Source: Tuctoria greenei
Taxonomy: Eukaryota > Streptophyta > Magnoliopsida > Poales > Poaceae
Length of the DNA stretch: 64,000 bases
Reading direction: 5' to 3'
NCBI GenBank assembly: GCA_036927565.1
Contig: JAYESD010000005.1
Coordinates: 86,964,301-87,028,300 of the forward strand
The notes under the pieces were generated by a model. That model did not search any database. It had not been told where the DNA came from and worked only from the letters and a program-made list of their open reading frames with translations. Both the position numbers and the translations under genes were made by a program. Below are positions 34,359-45,842 of this stretch, piece by piece; within the stretch, counting starts at the first letter, position 1, and every line of letters starts with the position of its first letter.

Positions 34359-36077
34359 TTAGGAGAAAAAGAGGTGAGGGAAAGTTTTAGCAATAAAATG
34401 TAACATTTGAAGTTTCAACCAGGTGTGCAACATTTGAAGCCACATTTCGAGAGTCAAGAATATTAAGTTCATTCCTAAGTTCACATAACATTTTCTCATC
34501 CAATGGTTTGGTAAAAATATCCGCAAGTTGTTTTTCAGTTCTAACATGTGAAATAGCAATGTCACCTTTAATGAATGATCTCTAAGAAAATGATGACGGA
34601 TATCTATGTGCTTAGTTCTTGAGTGCTCTACCGGGTTGTGTGCAATTTTTATAGCACTTTCATTGTCACATAGAAGTGGGATATGGTTAAGATTGTAGCC
34701 GTAGTCCCTAAGGGTTTGTCGCATCCAAAGTAGTTGTGCGCAACAGCTACCGGCTGCAATATATTCTGCTTCTGCTATGGATAGGGCAATGGAGTTTTGC
34801 TTTTTAGATGACCAAGAGACCAGGGACCTACCAAGAAACTGACAAGTCCCTGACGTGCTCTTTCTATCGACTTTGCATCCTGCATAGTCGGCATCGGAAT
34901 ACCCTATCAAGTTAAATTTGGATCCTTTGGGATACCAAAGGCCCAAGTTGGGTGTGTGCACAAGGTACCTTAGGATTCTTTTTACCGCACCTAAGTGACA
35001 CTCTTTAGGTGCGGCTTGAAACCTTGCACACAAGCAAACACTAAGCTTAATATCTGGCCTAGATGCACATAAATAAAGTAAGGAGCCAATCATGGAACGA
35101 TATACCTTTTGGTCCACATTTGGATCATCTTCATTGAGGTCTAGGTGTCCATTAGTGGCCATGGGTGTCTTGATGGGCTTGGCTTTGGCCATATTGAATT
35201 TCTTGAGAATGTCTTGTGTATATTTGGTTTGGCTTATAAATGTACCTTCTCTTAGTTGCTTCACTTGGAATCCCAAGAAGAACTTCACTTCACCCGTCAT
35301 TGACATCTCGAACCTATCTGTCATAATTTTGCTAAATTCTTCACAGAAGGATTTGTTAGTGGATCCAAAGATAATGTCATCAACATAAATTTGACATACA
35401 AATAAATGATCATCACAATGTTTAGTGAAAAGTGTATAGTCAGCTTTACCAATTTTGAATCCTTTCTGAATTAGAAAATCTCTAAGACACTCATACCAAG
35501 CTCGAGGAGCTTGTTTGAGGCCATAGAGAGCCTTACGCAGTTTGTAGACATGGTTGGGATACTTCTGGTCTTCGAATCCTGGTGGCTGCTCCACATAAAC
35601 TTCCTCCTTGATTGGACCGTTTAAGAAAGTGCTTTTGGCGTCCATTTGATACAGCTTAAAATTATGGTGAGTAGCATATGCCAATAAAATATGAACGGAC
35701 TCAAGTCTAGCTATAGGAGCAAAAGTTTCATCAAAGTCCAAACCTTCGACCTGAGAATAACCTTTGGCCACCAATCTTGCCTTATTTCTTGTTACTACTA
35801 TATGTTCATCTTGCTTGTTCTGAAAGACCCATTTGGTTCCAACTATGTTCGCCTTTGGTCTCTCCACCAGCTCCCATACTTCATTTCTCTTGAAGTTGTT
35901 CAGATCCTCTTGCATTGCAATCACCCAGTCTGGATCCCTTAAGGCTTCTTCTACCCTGTATGGTTCCAGAAAAGACACAAAAGAATAGGATTCACAGAAA
36001 TTTGCAACTCGAGATCTAGTAGTTACTCCCTTAGCAATATCTCCAATGATATTGTTGACAGGGTGGTCTCTTTGCAC
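34359..36077 (-). pseudogene. Element E pol: RT and RNase H
   Basis: One frame of 572 codons carries the copia RT: ALRDPDWVIAMQEDLNNFKR, TKWVFQNKQDE, RLVAKGYSQVEGLDF, KLYQMDAKSTFLNG, LYGLKQAPRAWY and the catalytic YVDDIIFGSTN (about 35395-35365), all intact. RNase H follows (GYSDADYAG; SIALSIAEAEYIA; the SRTKHIDIRHHFLRDH end). The last conserved block (ADIFTKPLDE) is in another frame because of a shift near 34565. RT and RNase H cores look nearly complete, the best preserved copia enzyme in the window. Confidence 0.9.
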
Positions 36078-36151
36078 GCTCTGGTGTACTCTTGGGTGTG
36101 GAGCTTGTGTAGTTGCTTGTTCTTCATTATCTTCATGTGCATTGTCTCCCC

Positions 36152-37430
36152 CTAGATCATTGTTTCCATGATTGTCCTGATCTTCTTGATCTTCCTCCTC
36201 TTGATCTTGTGCAAGAGCTCCCCTTGATTATTGCCTCCGTGTTGAGGTTCATCTTGTGCATTTGAGTTGAATGCTTGATCTTGTGGTAAGATATCACCAA
36301 GTCCCATTTTCTTCAGTGCTTCATATGGAGCTTCCTCTTTATCTAGCACAAACTTATCAACGGTAAGGAGCTCATATGGAGTTTTCTTCAGCAGTCGATG
36401 GAGATATAGTCGATTCATGGCATGGCAAGCGGTGTTCACCGCTTCTGCCCAAAATCGATCTGATGTCTTGTATTCATCCAACATAGTTCTCGCAGTTTCG
36501 ATCAATGTTCTGTTCTTCCTTTCGGCCACTCGATTTTGTTGAGGGGAGTAGGGTGAAGAGAATTCATGCTTTATCCCTTCTTCATCGAGAAACTCTTCAA
36601 CTTGGAGGTTCTTGAATTATGTCCTGTTGTCTGGTTGATGAGAATTCATTCCGAGCTCTTTTCAAGAACTTCTTGAGGATCCCCTGAGTTTCTGATTTAT
36701 CATACAAGAAAAATACTCAGGTAAATCTTGAAAAATCATCAACAATTACTAAACCGTATTTGTTACCGCCGATGCTGATGTACGAAACTGGACCAAAGAG
36801 ATCCATGTGGAGAAGTTCTGGCGGTCTTGCAGTAGTCATCACATTCTTGGCGGGGTGTGGTGCTCCGACTTGTTTTCCTGCTTGACAAGCGCTGCAAGGC
36901 CTGTCTTTTTCAAAAACCACATCCTTAAGACCACGAATGTGACCACCTTTTGGAAGTTTCTGCAGATTTCTCATCCCAACATGGGCTAGCCGTCTATGCC
37001 ACAGCCATCCCATGTTGGTCTTAGCAACCGAGCAAGTGTTGAGTTCGGCTTTATCTTTGTTGAAGTCAACTAGATAAAGCTTGCCCTTCAAAATTCCCTT
37101 GAATGCAATCGAGCCATCGCTTCTTCTAAAAACAGTCACACCCTCATTAGTGAATAAACAGTTGTAACCTTTGTCGCATAGTTGGGATATTGACAAAAGG
37201 TTATAATCTAGAGAATCTACATGTAAAACATTTGATAAGGTATGTTGAGAGGATATTTCAATGTTACCGCTACCAAGGACCTTTCCTTGGCTGTTGTCTC
37301 CGAAGTATATGCCTTCACCTGGATCCTTGTTGTACTCGTACTCTACAAACATACCTCTCTCTCCGGTCATGTGATTTGTGCATCCGCTATCAAGTACCCA
37401 TTTTGTTCCACCGGAGGAGTAAGCCTGCAA
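36152..37430 (-). pseudogene. Element E pol: protease and integrase
   Basis: Protease KWVLDSGCTNHMTGE (about 37405) is intact. It is followed by the pre-integrase zinc finger (LWHRRLAHVGMRNLQ to CSACQAGKQVGAPH) and the integrase core start (LLHMDLFGPV, VIVDDFSRFT). The frame breaks at 36717, and the segment 36716-36530 is out of frame. The core end (MAERKNRTLIETARTML; AEAVNTACHAMNRLYLH) resumes at 36529. After KKTPYELLT the sequence jumps to EEAPYEALKKMGLGD: the usual stretch of roughly 80 residues (GNKPNVSYFRVFG and onward) is missing, an in-frame internal deletion. Confidence 0.85.
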
Positions 37431-37436
37431 AAAGAA

Positions 37437-39707
37437 TTATTCCTTGGTTTTAGGTACCCAAGCTTGCTTGGGTCCTCTTAGGTTAGTCACAAGAGTCTTG
37501 GGCACCCACACACAAGTTTTCAAGTTCTTGTGGTGTGGCCCTGTATATTTGGCAATGACTTTTCCATATTTGGCTTTCATAAGAACATAAGAAGCGTTAA
37601 ATGTACGAAACAATATTTGTGGTTTGGATTCATGGGATTTTTCCTTAACAAAGACAATTCTATTCTTAGCATGATTAGAAGTAGACATGTGTTTGTTCGT
37701 ATCAAAATCAAGGCCATCTTTGACATTAGGAGGTCTAGTGACCATATATGCACTGCGTGCATATTTGATCTTCTCCTTATCAAAGATGCCGCTTGGAGGG
37801 GCATGCATATTATGAGAAGTTGAGGTATTAGAAATAATATTCTTCTTACTAGAGCAAGTGCAAGTTCTGATTGTTGTCGAACTTATATCTTTGGAGGAGG
37901 AGCTCTTGGAGGACGAGGAGTCACTTTGCTTGAGCGACTCAACTTGCACCTCAAGGATCTTGTTAGCTTTTGACAAGTTAGCAAGTTCTTCCTTGATTGC
38001 AATATGCGAGTCTTCTATCTTTGAGTAAGTTTCCTTACTCAAGGCTAGCTCAACTTCAAGCGACTCGTTCTTCTCTCTTTCAAGCTCGAGAAGCTTTTCA
38101 ACTTCTTGATATCTCTTCCTTTAACGGATGAGCATATCTTCTTGTCAGTCAAGAAGTTCCTCCTTTTCAAAAATTTCGTTCGACAACATTTCCATTTTCT
38201 TTAGAGCCATTTTACTTAGTCCTCTAAACATTTCTTCATTATCACTAGATCTGTAAAAGTCATCAATAGAGGAATTTAGCGTAGGAGGAGTGAGCCGTAC
38301 CTTTTTCTTGCCTTCCTTAGCCATAAGGCAAGTGTGGTTGTTCATGTCCCATCCTCCCATGTTTGGAAAGAGTGTGGCCTTCATAGTAGGTTTCTTGATT
38401 GCGATAGTGGCCATCTCTTCTTCTTCATCGGAGGAGGACTCGTCGTTTGAGTCCCACTCCTTGCCAATGTGAGCTTGATGGGTTTGTCTTCTTTTTCTAA
38501 AATTTTTCTTTTCTTGAGGTCTTGTCTCCTTCTTCTTTTTGTTTTCTTCATAAGGGCAGTCCACCATGAAGTGACCATACTCTCCGCAGTTGTAGCAAGT
38601 GCATCGAGCCTTGGATTTTCCTTTATCCTTGCTTTTGCCTTCATTTGAGTTGTTGTCGTGTCTTCTTTTCATCATTCGCTTGAACTTCTTGATAAAGAGT
38701 ACCATTTCTTCATCATCAAGATTGGTGCTCTCGTCACTTGTATGCCCATCGTCTTGATCTTCACGAGCTTCTTTGAGTTTGGGTCAGCATGTTGCTTTGA
38801 GAGCAACCTCTTTCTTTTTGGAGGAAGTGAGTTCGGCCAAGTCTTTGACGTATTGTTCCTCTTTCTCCATCATTTCATGATTTATGATCTTCCCCAACAA
38901 CTCATCGGGAGTCATTTTGTGAAACCCGGGGCTTTCTCTAATCATTGAGCAAAGTGTGACATTTCTTGGCATGAAGGCTCTAATCATTCTCTTTACTACC
39001 TCGTGATCCGTCCATTTCTTACTTCCATAGGCACGTATTTTGTTGATGAGTGCCTTCATCCGGTTGTACATGTCTTGTGGTGATTCGCCTTCTTCAATAG
39101 CAAATCTCCCCAACTCTCCTTCAAGCATTTCAATTTTAGCTTCATGAACCGATCTATTTCCTTCGTGAGCTGTCTTGAGTGTATCCCAGATTTCCTTTGC
39201 ACTTTCTAAGCCATCAATCTTGGTGAATTCCTCTCTGCTTAGTGATGATGTGATCACGGCGATGGCTTGTGCATTTCTGTGAATCTCTTGTTCTTGTTCT
39301 GGGGTGAGTTCTTCATCCGTGTCCGGGATGTCTATGCCAGTGCAAACAATGTGCAACAGACTAGGATTTAGGGATATTAGATGCATCTTCATGTTGTACT
39401 TCCACATTGTATAGTCGCTTCCGTCAAACTGTGGAGATTTTCCCATAGGAATGGAAAGATAGTGATTGTTTGAATTGAGACGGTTGTAGTTGTAAGGGTA
39501 TCGGGAGTAGTCGTGATGACCACTCCCCGTCGTCTTCTCTTCTTATTTTCCCTTTTGTCCTAGCAGTTTTTTTCTCAGAAGTGCCTTTAATTGTCGTACT
39601 TCTTCATCATCGTGTGGGCTCTCTTTCAGCACATCAAAAGTTTTAGTTTCTTGTTCCTCCTCATTAATGTTCATCTTCGAGATATCATTGTTCTTTTCAG
39701 AGGCCAT
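37437..39707 (-). pseudogene. Element E gag (Sirevirus type), broken
   Basis: The best start is the ATG at 39707 (MASEKNNDISKMNINEEE), upstream of the longer open frame that begins at 39446; the two are in frame and separated by a single TAA at 39543-39545. The gag core includes KSPQFDGSDYTMWKYNMKMH and SPQDMYNRMKALINKIR. A frame change near 38785 leads to a Lys-rich part with one zinc knuckle, CYNCGEYGHFMVDC (about 38600), then an acidic Ser/Glu tract. A coiled-coil-like stretch (EELANLSKANKILEVQVESL, 38042 onward) leads into protease. The long Gag with a coiled coil after the knuckle is a Sirevirus trait. Confidence 0.85.
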
Positions 39708-39746
39708 TGATCTCTCCGGGATGTGAGTCTCGTTGGTGGAGAACCT

Positions 39747-39759
39747 TGCCCTGATACCA
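39747..39759 (-). other. Primer binding site, element E
   Basis: On the minus strand it reads TGGTATCAGGGCA, a Met-tRNA site, separated from the LTR end by the spacer TTAAAT. Confidence 0.8.
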
Positions 39760-39765
39760 ATTTAA

Positions 39766-39916
39766 TGTGGCCTAGAGGGGGGTGAATAGGCCTTTTGAAT
39801 TTTCTGCACACTTAATAGAATTGTCAAAACTTGGTTGGCCGGACTAGTCCGGTCGTGTGGGCGGACTTGTCTGGTGTGCTAAAAATATGTGTGATGATCA
39901 GGTGTTATTTGGGAAA
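39766..39916 (-). repeat. Element E 5' LTR fragment
   Basis: The 151 bp match the start of the E 3' LTR (30276-30416), including the palindrome pair. They stop at TTATTTGGGAAA, where element F pol sequence begins. The remaining ~1.27 kb of this LTR is missing. Confidence 0.85.
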
Positions 39917-40911
39917 AGTTGACATGGTTCAGTTGTCATGATCATTGTGAGAGGAGTATGTGAACCTGCAACCATCTTAGCATGTCTACAAGAAGAGCAC
40001 ACAATTTCTGTGTCCCCTTTAAGCTTAGGCAACCCACGTATGCGATCAAGAGCACTAACACGCGTTAGGTGATCAAAGCCTACGTGACCAAGTCTACGAT
40101 GCCAAAAATATAATTCCTTTGAATCATTAGCAACTAGACACCTATGCTTAGAGGAAGACATATCAAAATCAGCTTTAAAAACTCTTCCAAACCGAGACAT
40201 GTTAAAAATAAGCTCACTATTTGAACTTACAACTTTGCAGCAGTTTTTATTGAAAATAATTTCCAGATTTTCATCTAGCAATTGTGAAACAGAAAGCAAG
40301 TTGTATTTCAAATTTTTGACAAGTGCCACATCCTTCAAAGTGTAGTGATCATTTACTTTAACCGAACCCTTAGCAATTATAGGAGTTGAAGAATTATCGG
40401 CAAAAGTAACATTCTCTACACATGACACAAAAGAGAGGGAGGAGAACCAATCTTTGTTACCGGTCATATGGCGTGAGCAACCTGAATCCACAATCCAAAT
40501 GTTCTCCTTCCTCAAACGTGTAACCTACATAGAAGCACAATACGTCGATGACTCAATACTAGGGTTAGTCAAAAGGCATTTAGGTATCCAGTACTGAGTC
40601 ACACGACGTGCAGTAGGAAAAACACACGAAAGCTGAGATAAAACAGCAGGTTTATGAGTCAAAGATTGAGGTTTTCTGTTCTTAACAATTGATTTAGAAG
40701 TTGTTACTTGTTTAGAGTGAAAACCAGTAGCTCCGGAGGTAAAAGCAGAAGTTCCAAAAGACAAGGCTGAAGCTCCGGAAACAAAATCTGAAGTTCCGAA
40801 GGAAACAACAGAAGGTCTGGGAGCTCTCGGAGCTATCGGAACTATCAGAGCTGCTTTTGCGGATTTCTTAACAGAAGGTTCGGAAGCTACCTTTTCAAAT
40901 TTCTGACTCAC
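39915..40911 (-). pseudogene. Element F protease and integrase zinc finger, truncated
   Basis: The frame contains a repeat-rich spacer (two SFGTSxFxSGA units near 40800-40730), then, after one in-frame stop at about 40525, the protease active site IWIVDSGCSRHMTGN (about 40490). The pre-integrase motif LYFWHRRLGHVGFDHL and CSSCRHAKM follow. It is cut after MTTEPCQL at about 39916, just before the integrase core (LLHMD..GP is expected), at the join with the E LTR. Confidence 0.85.
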
Positions 40912-40954
40912 TAAAGCAGGTTGTGTTTTTCTAATTGCATGAAAGTTATAAGAT

Positions 40955-42932
40955 CTAGCAATTTTTCTTTCCTTTTTTCTGTTGTTTAGCTAGTCTATAA
41001 CAAAAATCTATGACATGACCATCTTTACCACAGAAGGTACAATGAAATTTAACTTCGTGTTCATGTCTAGATGAGCAAGAAATATTTTTATTTGAAACCG
41101 AGTGAGACAACACTCCTGCAGATTTGAAAACCACTCCTTTTTGTTTAGGAACTGTTTGAATCAAGCCACTTCCTAATGACTTTACAATTTTAGGTGGATG
41201 TGCCTTAGCATGAGCATGAGAATCAAAACCTAAACCAGTTTTATCTTTGCAAGACTTGGAAGAATTCAGCAGCAAGTTTAGATTCTTATTCCCATTACAA
41301 AACCGATCTAATGTCCTATGCATGTCATCAAGTTTATTGGACAGATCAAGGCAATTTTCACATGAAGTTTTTCCTTTTAATTTGCAATTGGAACAAAATT
41401 TAACTTCATGAGAACGTAAAGAATTGTTCAATATAGAAATTTCATTCATAGCATCCTATAGTTTCTTATCAAGATCATCACAAGTAGAACAATGCAAGTC
41501 AATTGTAGAACAGCTAGCATCTTTCAAGTTTTTATCATTAAGTGCAGCAAGCTCTTTGTTCTTTTTAATTTCATCATCAAGTCTATCTAGAGTGGAGGAG
41601 TGTGCACTTCTTAATGTGGACAATTGTTCATAGATTAAGTCACATGAGGGACATGCATCATCACTAGGAATCAATGTTTTTAAATGGTTAATTTCAGATT
41701 TTAGTGATTCAATTTTAGCAGCATTATCCCTAAGCTTTTTGTCCTTTTTTTTTGACAATAATAGTTGCACGAGAAATAGCATCACACATTTCATTGCAGG
41801 TAGAACATACCTAATCGTCTTCACTGCTGTGTTCTGCATCCTCCTGACTTGATCTTGATCTTGTTTTGCCCGCCATGAAGCATAAGTTGGCCAGATCGTC
41901 ATCATCTTCATCACTTTCAAAGTCTACATCACTTGAACTATGTTCTTGAAGTGTGGTGATGAAGCTGTTAATCATCTTGCGTCCTATGGTACCCTTCTTC
42001 TTGTTGGAGTTTCCAGAGGAGGTCCGGACCTTGCTTTGTTTTTCTTCCCGGGTGGTCGGACCTGAAAGGTTAGGGCATTCTGTACGAAAGTGTCCTATTT
42101 TACCACATTCAAAACAGCGTTGAGGTCCGGAGCTTCCTCTCCTTCTAGTTCTCACATTTTGCAATGCTTTTGAGAATCTAGTCGAGATGAGTGCCAACTC
42201 CTCTTCTAGAAATTCTTCGATCTGTTCCAGGGTTAGCGAGGACAACAAAGCAAGAGTATTGCAAGATGATGATTGGCCGGAGCTAGACATATCACGTTGT
42301 GAGACAAATGCAATAGACTTGTTTGGGTTCTTACGTGCTAGGATGTCAATTTCATGAGTTTTTAGTTTAGAGTAAAGTACATCTAATGTAAGAGAACTCA
42401 TGACAGTTGATTCACGAATGGATGTTACTTTCATCTCCCAAACTGACATGTCTAATGCACTAAGAAGTTGTCTAGCATTCTCAGCATCAGAAAAATTAAC
42501 ATTAACACTACGTAAGTTGCTGAGAATTTTATTGAAACGAGCAAAGAGGTCATCGATAGACTCACCTGGTTGCATCTCAAAACGCATGTATTCCTTTTTG
42601 AACATATCTTGTTTTACCTCCTTGATTGTGTTGGAGCCTTCATGATAATCACAGAGAGCGCTCCAAACATCATATGCTGATTGGAGGTGTGCGACACGAT
42701 CAAAGTCGCTTTGAGTGAGTCCTTGGATGATCAAGTTTCGTGCTTTGTTGTTGTTGTCGACGCCCCGGAGGTTCGTAGCCGTAACTTGATCGTTAGGTGG
42801 GACTTCATAAGGTTTGTACACCTTTTCCCATATTGCGAAGCCTTGCGCCTGGATGAAGGCCTCCATGCGTGCCTTCCAAACCTGGAAATCAATACCAGAA
42901 AACACACAAGGTTTGGCGGAGTACTTCTCCAT
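40955..42932 (-). pseudogene. Element F gag, two zinc-knuckle-type motifs
   Basis: Gag starts at 42932 (MEKYSAKPCVFSGIDFQVWK). A 373-codon open frame holds the copia gag core (YDVWSALCDYHEGSNTIKEV; PGESIDDLFARFNKILSNLR) and the first zinc knuckle, CFECGKIGHFRTEC (about 42115). A long coiled-coil-like, Cys-rich part follows (CPSCDLIYEQL, CSTCDDLDKKL, CKLKGKTSCENC), ending in a second knuckle, CTFCGKDGHVIDFC (about 41040). Breaks: a frameshift at an A-run (about 41745-41755), one in-frame TAG at about 41457, and a stop at 40955. CPxC-coiled-coil repeats are known in Sirevirus Gags. Confidence 0.85.
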
Positions 42933-42978
42933 GATGATTAGTCAAAAACACGTGCAAATCTCAAAGATTAGAGCACCG

Positions 42979-42992
42979 TGGCTCTGATACCA
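42979..42992 (-). other. Primer binding site, element F
   Basis: On the minus strand it reads TGGTATCAGAGCCA (Met-tRNA), two bases from the LTR. Confidence 0.85.
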
Positions 42993-43601
42993 ATTGTAGG
43001 ATCGAAGAGCACGTGAAAAGCTACCATAGGGGGGTGAATGGTAGATTTAAAAATCTTACACAGCGGAAACAATAAAACCCCAAACCCTTTCGGCAGAAAA
43101 ACGATCTGTTAAAGAAATCGTGTATGAGACTAATCTAAATGTGTTTCACCGTGAAAAAGTGATAGATATCAGAGAGAATCAAGTCACGAAGACAACACAA
43201 AAGAATTACTCAAATCCATCGAGAAAAACTCAAGTTATGATCGAAAGATCATACTATGGTCAATCTGACCTACCCGAGAAAAACAGTTTCTGGAATTCTG
43301 CAAAGAAACTCGTGTAGCTCAGAAACCACAAATCCAATGACCGTGAAATTTTGACAGATGATAGACAATCAAGTTGTGAAGACAACCCGAAAAGAATCAC
43401 GTCAATTGGATCTGTAAAACTCGAGTTATGATAAAACCACCGACGAAAGGTAGTGCTGTCCAGAAACTCGACGAGTAAAACTTGTCTGGAACAAGTCGGA
43501 CAAACAAGGCACAAAAGTTCCTTCAAACTATGAATTTTATTCAATAGAACACAAGAGGAACAGCTCCAAAGTCGTCTCTCATGAGCTTTGGCCTTCCCTC
43601 G

Positions 43602-43610
43602 CTTATATAA
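43602..43610 (-). promoter_or_regulatory. TATA box, element F LTR
   Basis: TTATATAAG on the minus strand, about 750 bp downstream of the AGCTCCGG array. Confidence 0.6.
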
Positions 43611-44359
43611 CCAGCCCTCAGGCCATCCCAATCTCAACTAGGACTCCAATCCTAATCCGATCACAATCGGAACTTTCCATAACTGCTTAGGACTCTTCTA
43701 TACGCAGATAGAAGCAATCTTAAGACTTCCAAACACCTTAGGAACGTATCCCGCATTCCTAAACAACTCAAATTCGTGACCCACACGAAATCCTAACATA
43801 ACCAACTCGATATTTCCATACCGAGCCATAACCGACTCAGCTAGCAGCCTAAGTCTTCAACCGATACGATCCGATCCTTCCGATCAGATCTTCCTTCCAT
43901 AATCCGTCTCTAGAAGCATATTTCCACGTCATGCACCTCATGCACACGTGCGAACACCTTCCTTCGACCTTCATATGCACTGCCCTTGATTCAATCATCC
44001 TGCGCGACCTCCTGACCCGCTCAACCACAGTTCCTCCCGAACTTGGTTGTTGGAACCTCATCTCCTCCTGAGACTAGTCCAATGGATCCTGTCACCAGCC
44101 ATGACTTGAACTCAAGCAACACCTGCACATGAATAAACAACCAATCCAAACGAGCCCAAGTCCTCGACTTGACTCAAGTTAGTTCCGAACACAACACCTT
44201 ATGTGAGCACCTCACATAAGCATGTTGCAAAACCACAGTAGAAACGATATCAACCGTATCATCCAAAACGCACCAAAAACTTAGCAAATGAATACTAAGC
44301 AATCTTTCCAACAATGTAAAGCAAGTACGAAACATTGCAAATGAAAAGCAGAAGCACTT

Positions 44360-44760
44360 AGGTCAAGTTCCGGACCTTGCCAGAGCAACCCGGAGCTTGA
44401 GCCGGAGCTATCAAAAGCTAGTAGAACCTAGCATCAGGGCTTACCAAAGCTAGTAGATCCTAGCACCGGAGCTTACCAAAACACTTAGTCAAAACTAGTC
44501 AACCCAAAACCAGAGCTAGACAAAGTACGTCGGAGCTTAGCAAAAGCATGCCGGAGCTATCAAGTATATGCCGGAGCTATCAAAGACATGCCAGAGCTAA
44601 TAAAGACATGTCGGAGCTAAAGATAAAGCTCACTGGAGCTAACCAAAGCTAGTCGGACCTTACCAAGAAGCCGGACCTAGCATCTAACGTAACCGGAGCT
44701 ACCCAAAACAAGCCGGACCTACCGTCGGACCTTGCTGTAGCTTAGAGCTAGAGTCGGACC
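44360..44760. repeat. AGCTCCGG / GGTCCGAC array, element F LTR
   Basis: About 15 short motifs, written CCGGAGCTA, TCGGAGCT or TCGGACCT on the plus strand, are separated by CAAAGCTAGT-like spacers. On the element's own strand the core is TAGCTCCGG, as in the U3 repeats of element B. Confidence 0.75.
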
Positions 44761-44857
44761 TTGACAAAAAGGTTTTTTGGTGATATTTAAAACTTTTATC
44801 ATCAAAGCCAAGTGTATTCACTACAAGCCAATGTATTCAGCACATATAGGTCTTACA

Positions 44858-45782
44858 ATCTCCCCCTTGATGAATGCATTGGCAACACCATTTAAAATCC
44901 GAACATTGGCTTATTCACATAAAAGTTTTGAAGGCAATTTTCCCCCTTTGTAAATCAAAAGTAAAATGAGAAGAAAATCTCTCTCCCTTTGTTATCTCTC
45001 CTTATGCACATATTCTTTTTATTCATTCATGCTTATCTCTCCCCCTTTGACAATGTATTCAACAAGTCATGAGTATATAAACAAATTATCTCCAACTTTA
45101 GTTGTTATGAGCATATTATAACATATACATATAAACAAAGCTCATCCAAGTCATACTATCAAGTACCTTACATTATCACATCAAGGAAATACATAAGGTA
45201 GTGTAAGCCATACTAGAGATCAAATGTAATTTTTCAATTTAAGCAAGTCATGATCTCACAAACTTAACTATTTAAAAACCTGAAAGCATGACACTAGTTG
45301 CTGCATTTTATCATTTTCCAAAGCATAAATTTAGACCATATGATATTTGCAAGAGATTATATGCGCATCTGCCTTATTCTAACCAACCAGCCAAGCCTAT
45401 GTCATTTGACAATCAGAAGCTTAAGGACATGGTTTTAGTCATACACAACTTTTTCCAAGTTCATATCTAAGTGCAATGACAAGCCATCTCAAAAGAAGAA
45501 GTGCGATGCATGCATATTCTCTTGATCTTTTCTCAATTTATATTTGTTCATAAAAACTCAACATGTGAGTTGATTACTTGATGAATTCTTAATGATTAAA
45601 AGCATTTGTGAGCATGCAACAAGTTCAAAACAGCAAGAAAGTTCGACCATGACCAGATTTAGTGTAAGTAATTATTCTAATTACTAGACATGGCAAAAAC
45701 TACAAAATGTATAACACGAGTAATGTAATAAGAACTTTCAGCATGTAAAAGGAATCACAAAGTCATATATGTATGAAATACT
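44858..45782 (-). other. 3' internal remnant of a second F copy
   Basis: It begins with the polypurine tract (minus strand CAAGGGGGAGAT). The rest is AT-rich with no convincing frame, presumably 3' non-coding Sirevirus sequence. It joins directly to the last 60 bp of an F LTR (45783-45842) through a deletion. Confidence 0.65.
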
Positions 45783-45842
45783 ATCATCAAAGCCAAGTGT
45801 ATTCACTACAAGTCAATGTATTCAGCACATATAGGTCTTACA

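Larger units (their letters stand above)
30276..39916 (-). mobile_element. Element E: Ty1-copia, Sirevirus type
   Basis: On the minus strand the order is 5' LTR (only 39766-39916 remains), PBS (39747-39759), gag (from 39707), protease, integrase, RT/RNase H (to about 34400), an internal promoter-like block, an extra frame (33583-32100), the polypurine tract and a 3' LTR (30276-31695). The gag type (DGSDYTMWKYNMKMHLISL), the AAAAGGGGGAGAT polypurine tract and an extra ORF after pol all match Sireviruses. The 5' bases TTGAA (30271-30275) have no partner because the right end was lost in the fusion with F. Confidence 0.9.
42995..44857 (-). repeat. Element F LTR (5' LTR of F, 3' LTR of a second copy)
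   Basis: The 1,863-bp LTR has plus-strand ends TGTAGGATCG and GGTCTTACA. It has a PBS on its left and a polypurine tract on its right, so it serves two internal regions. Read on the minus strand, U3 holds the AGCTCCGG array (44760-44360) and the TATA box is at 43610-43602. Confidence 0.85.
39915..45842 (-). mobile_element. Element F: second Sirevirus-type copia, truncated, with tandem LTR remnant
   Basis: It retains part of pol (protease and integrase zinc finger, from 39915), gag (to 42932), PBS (42979-42992), a full LTR (42995-44857), then 44858-45782 of a second internal region that begins with a polypurine tract, and a 60-bp LTR end (45783-45842). RT, RNase H, most of integrase and the true 3' LTR are missing on the left. 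It joins Tekay LTR sequence at 45843. It is clearly different from E in gag and LTR sequence. Confidence 0.85.

Noticed and set aside
43260..44061. Open frames in the F LTR (43260-43637; 43849-44061)
   Set aside because: They sit within LTR bounds defined by PBS and polypurine tract, with no recognisable domain.
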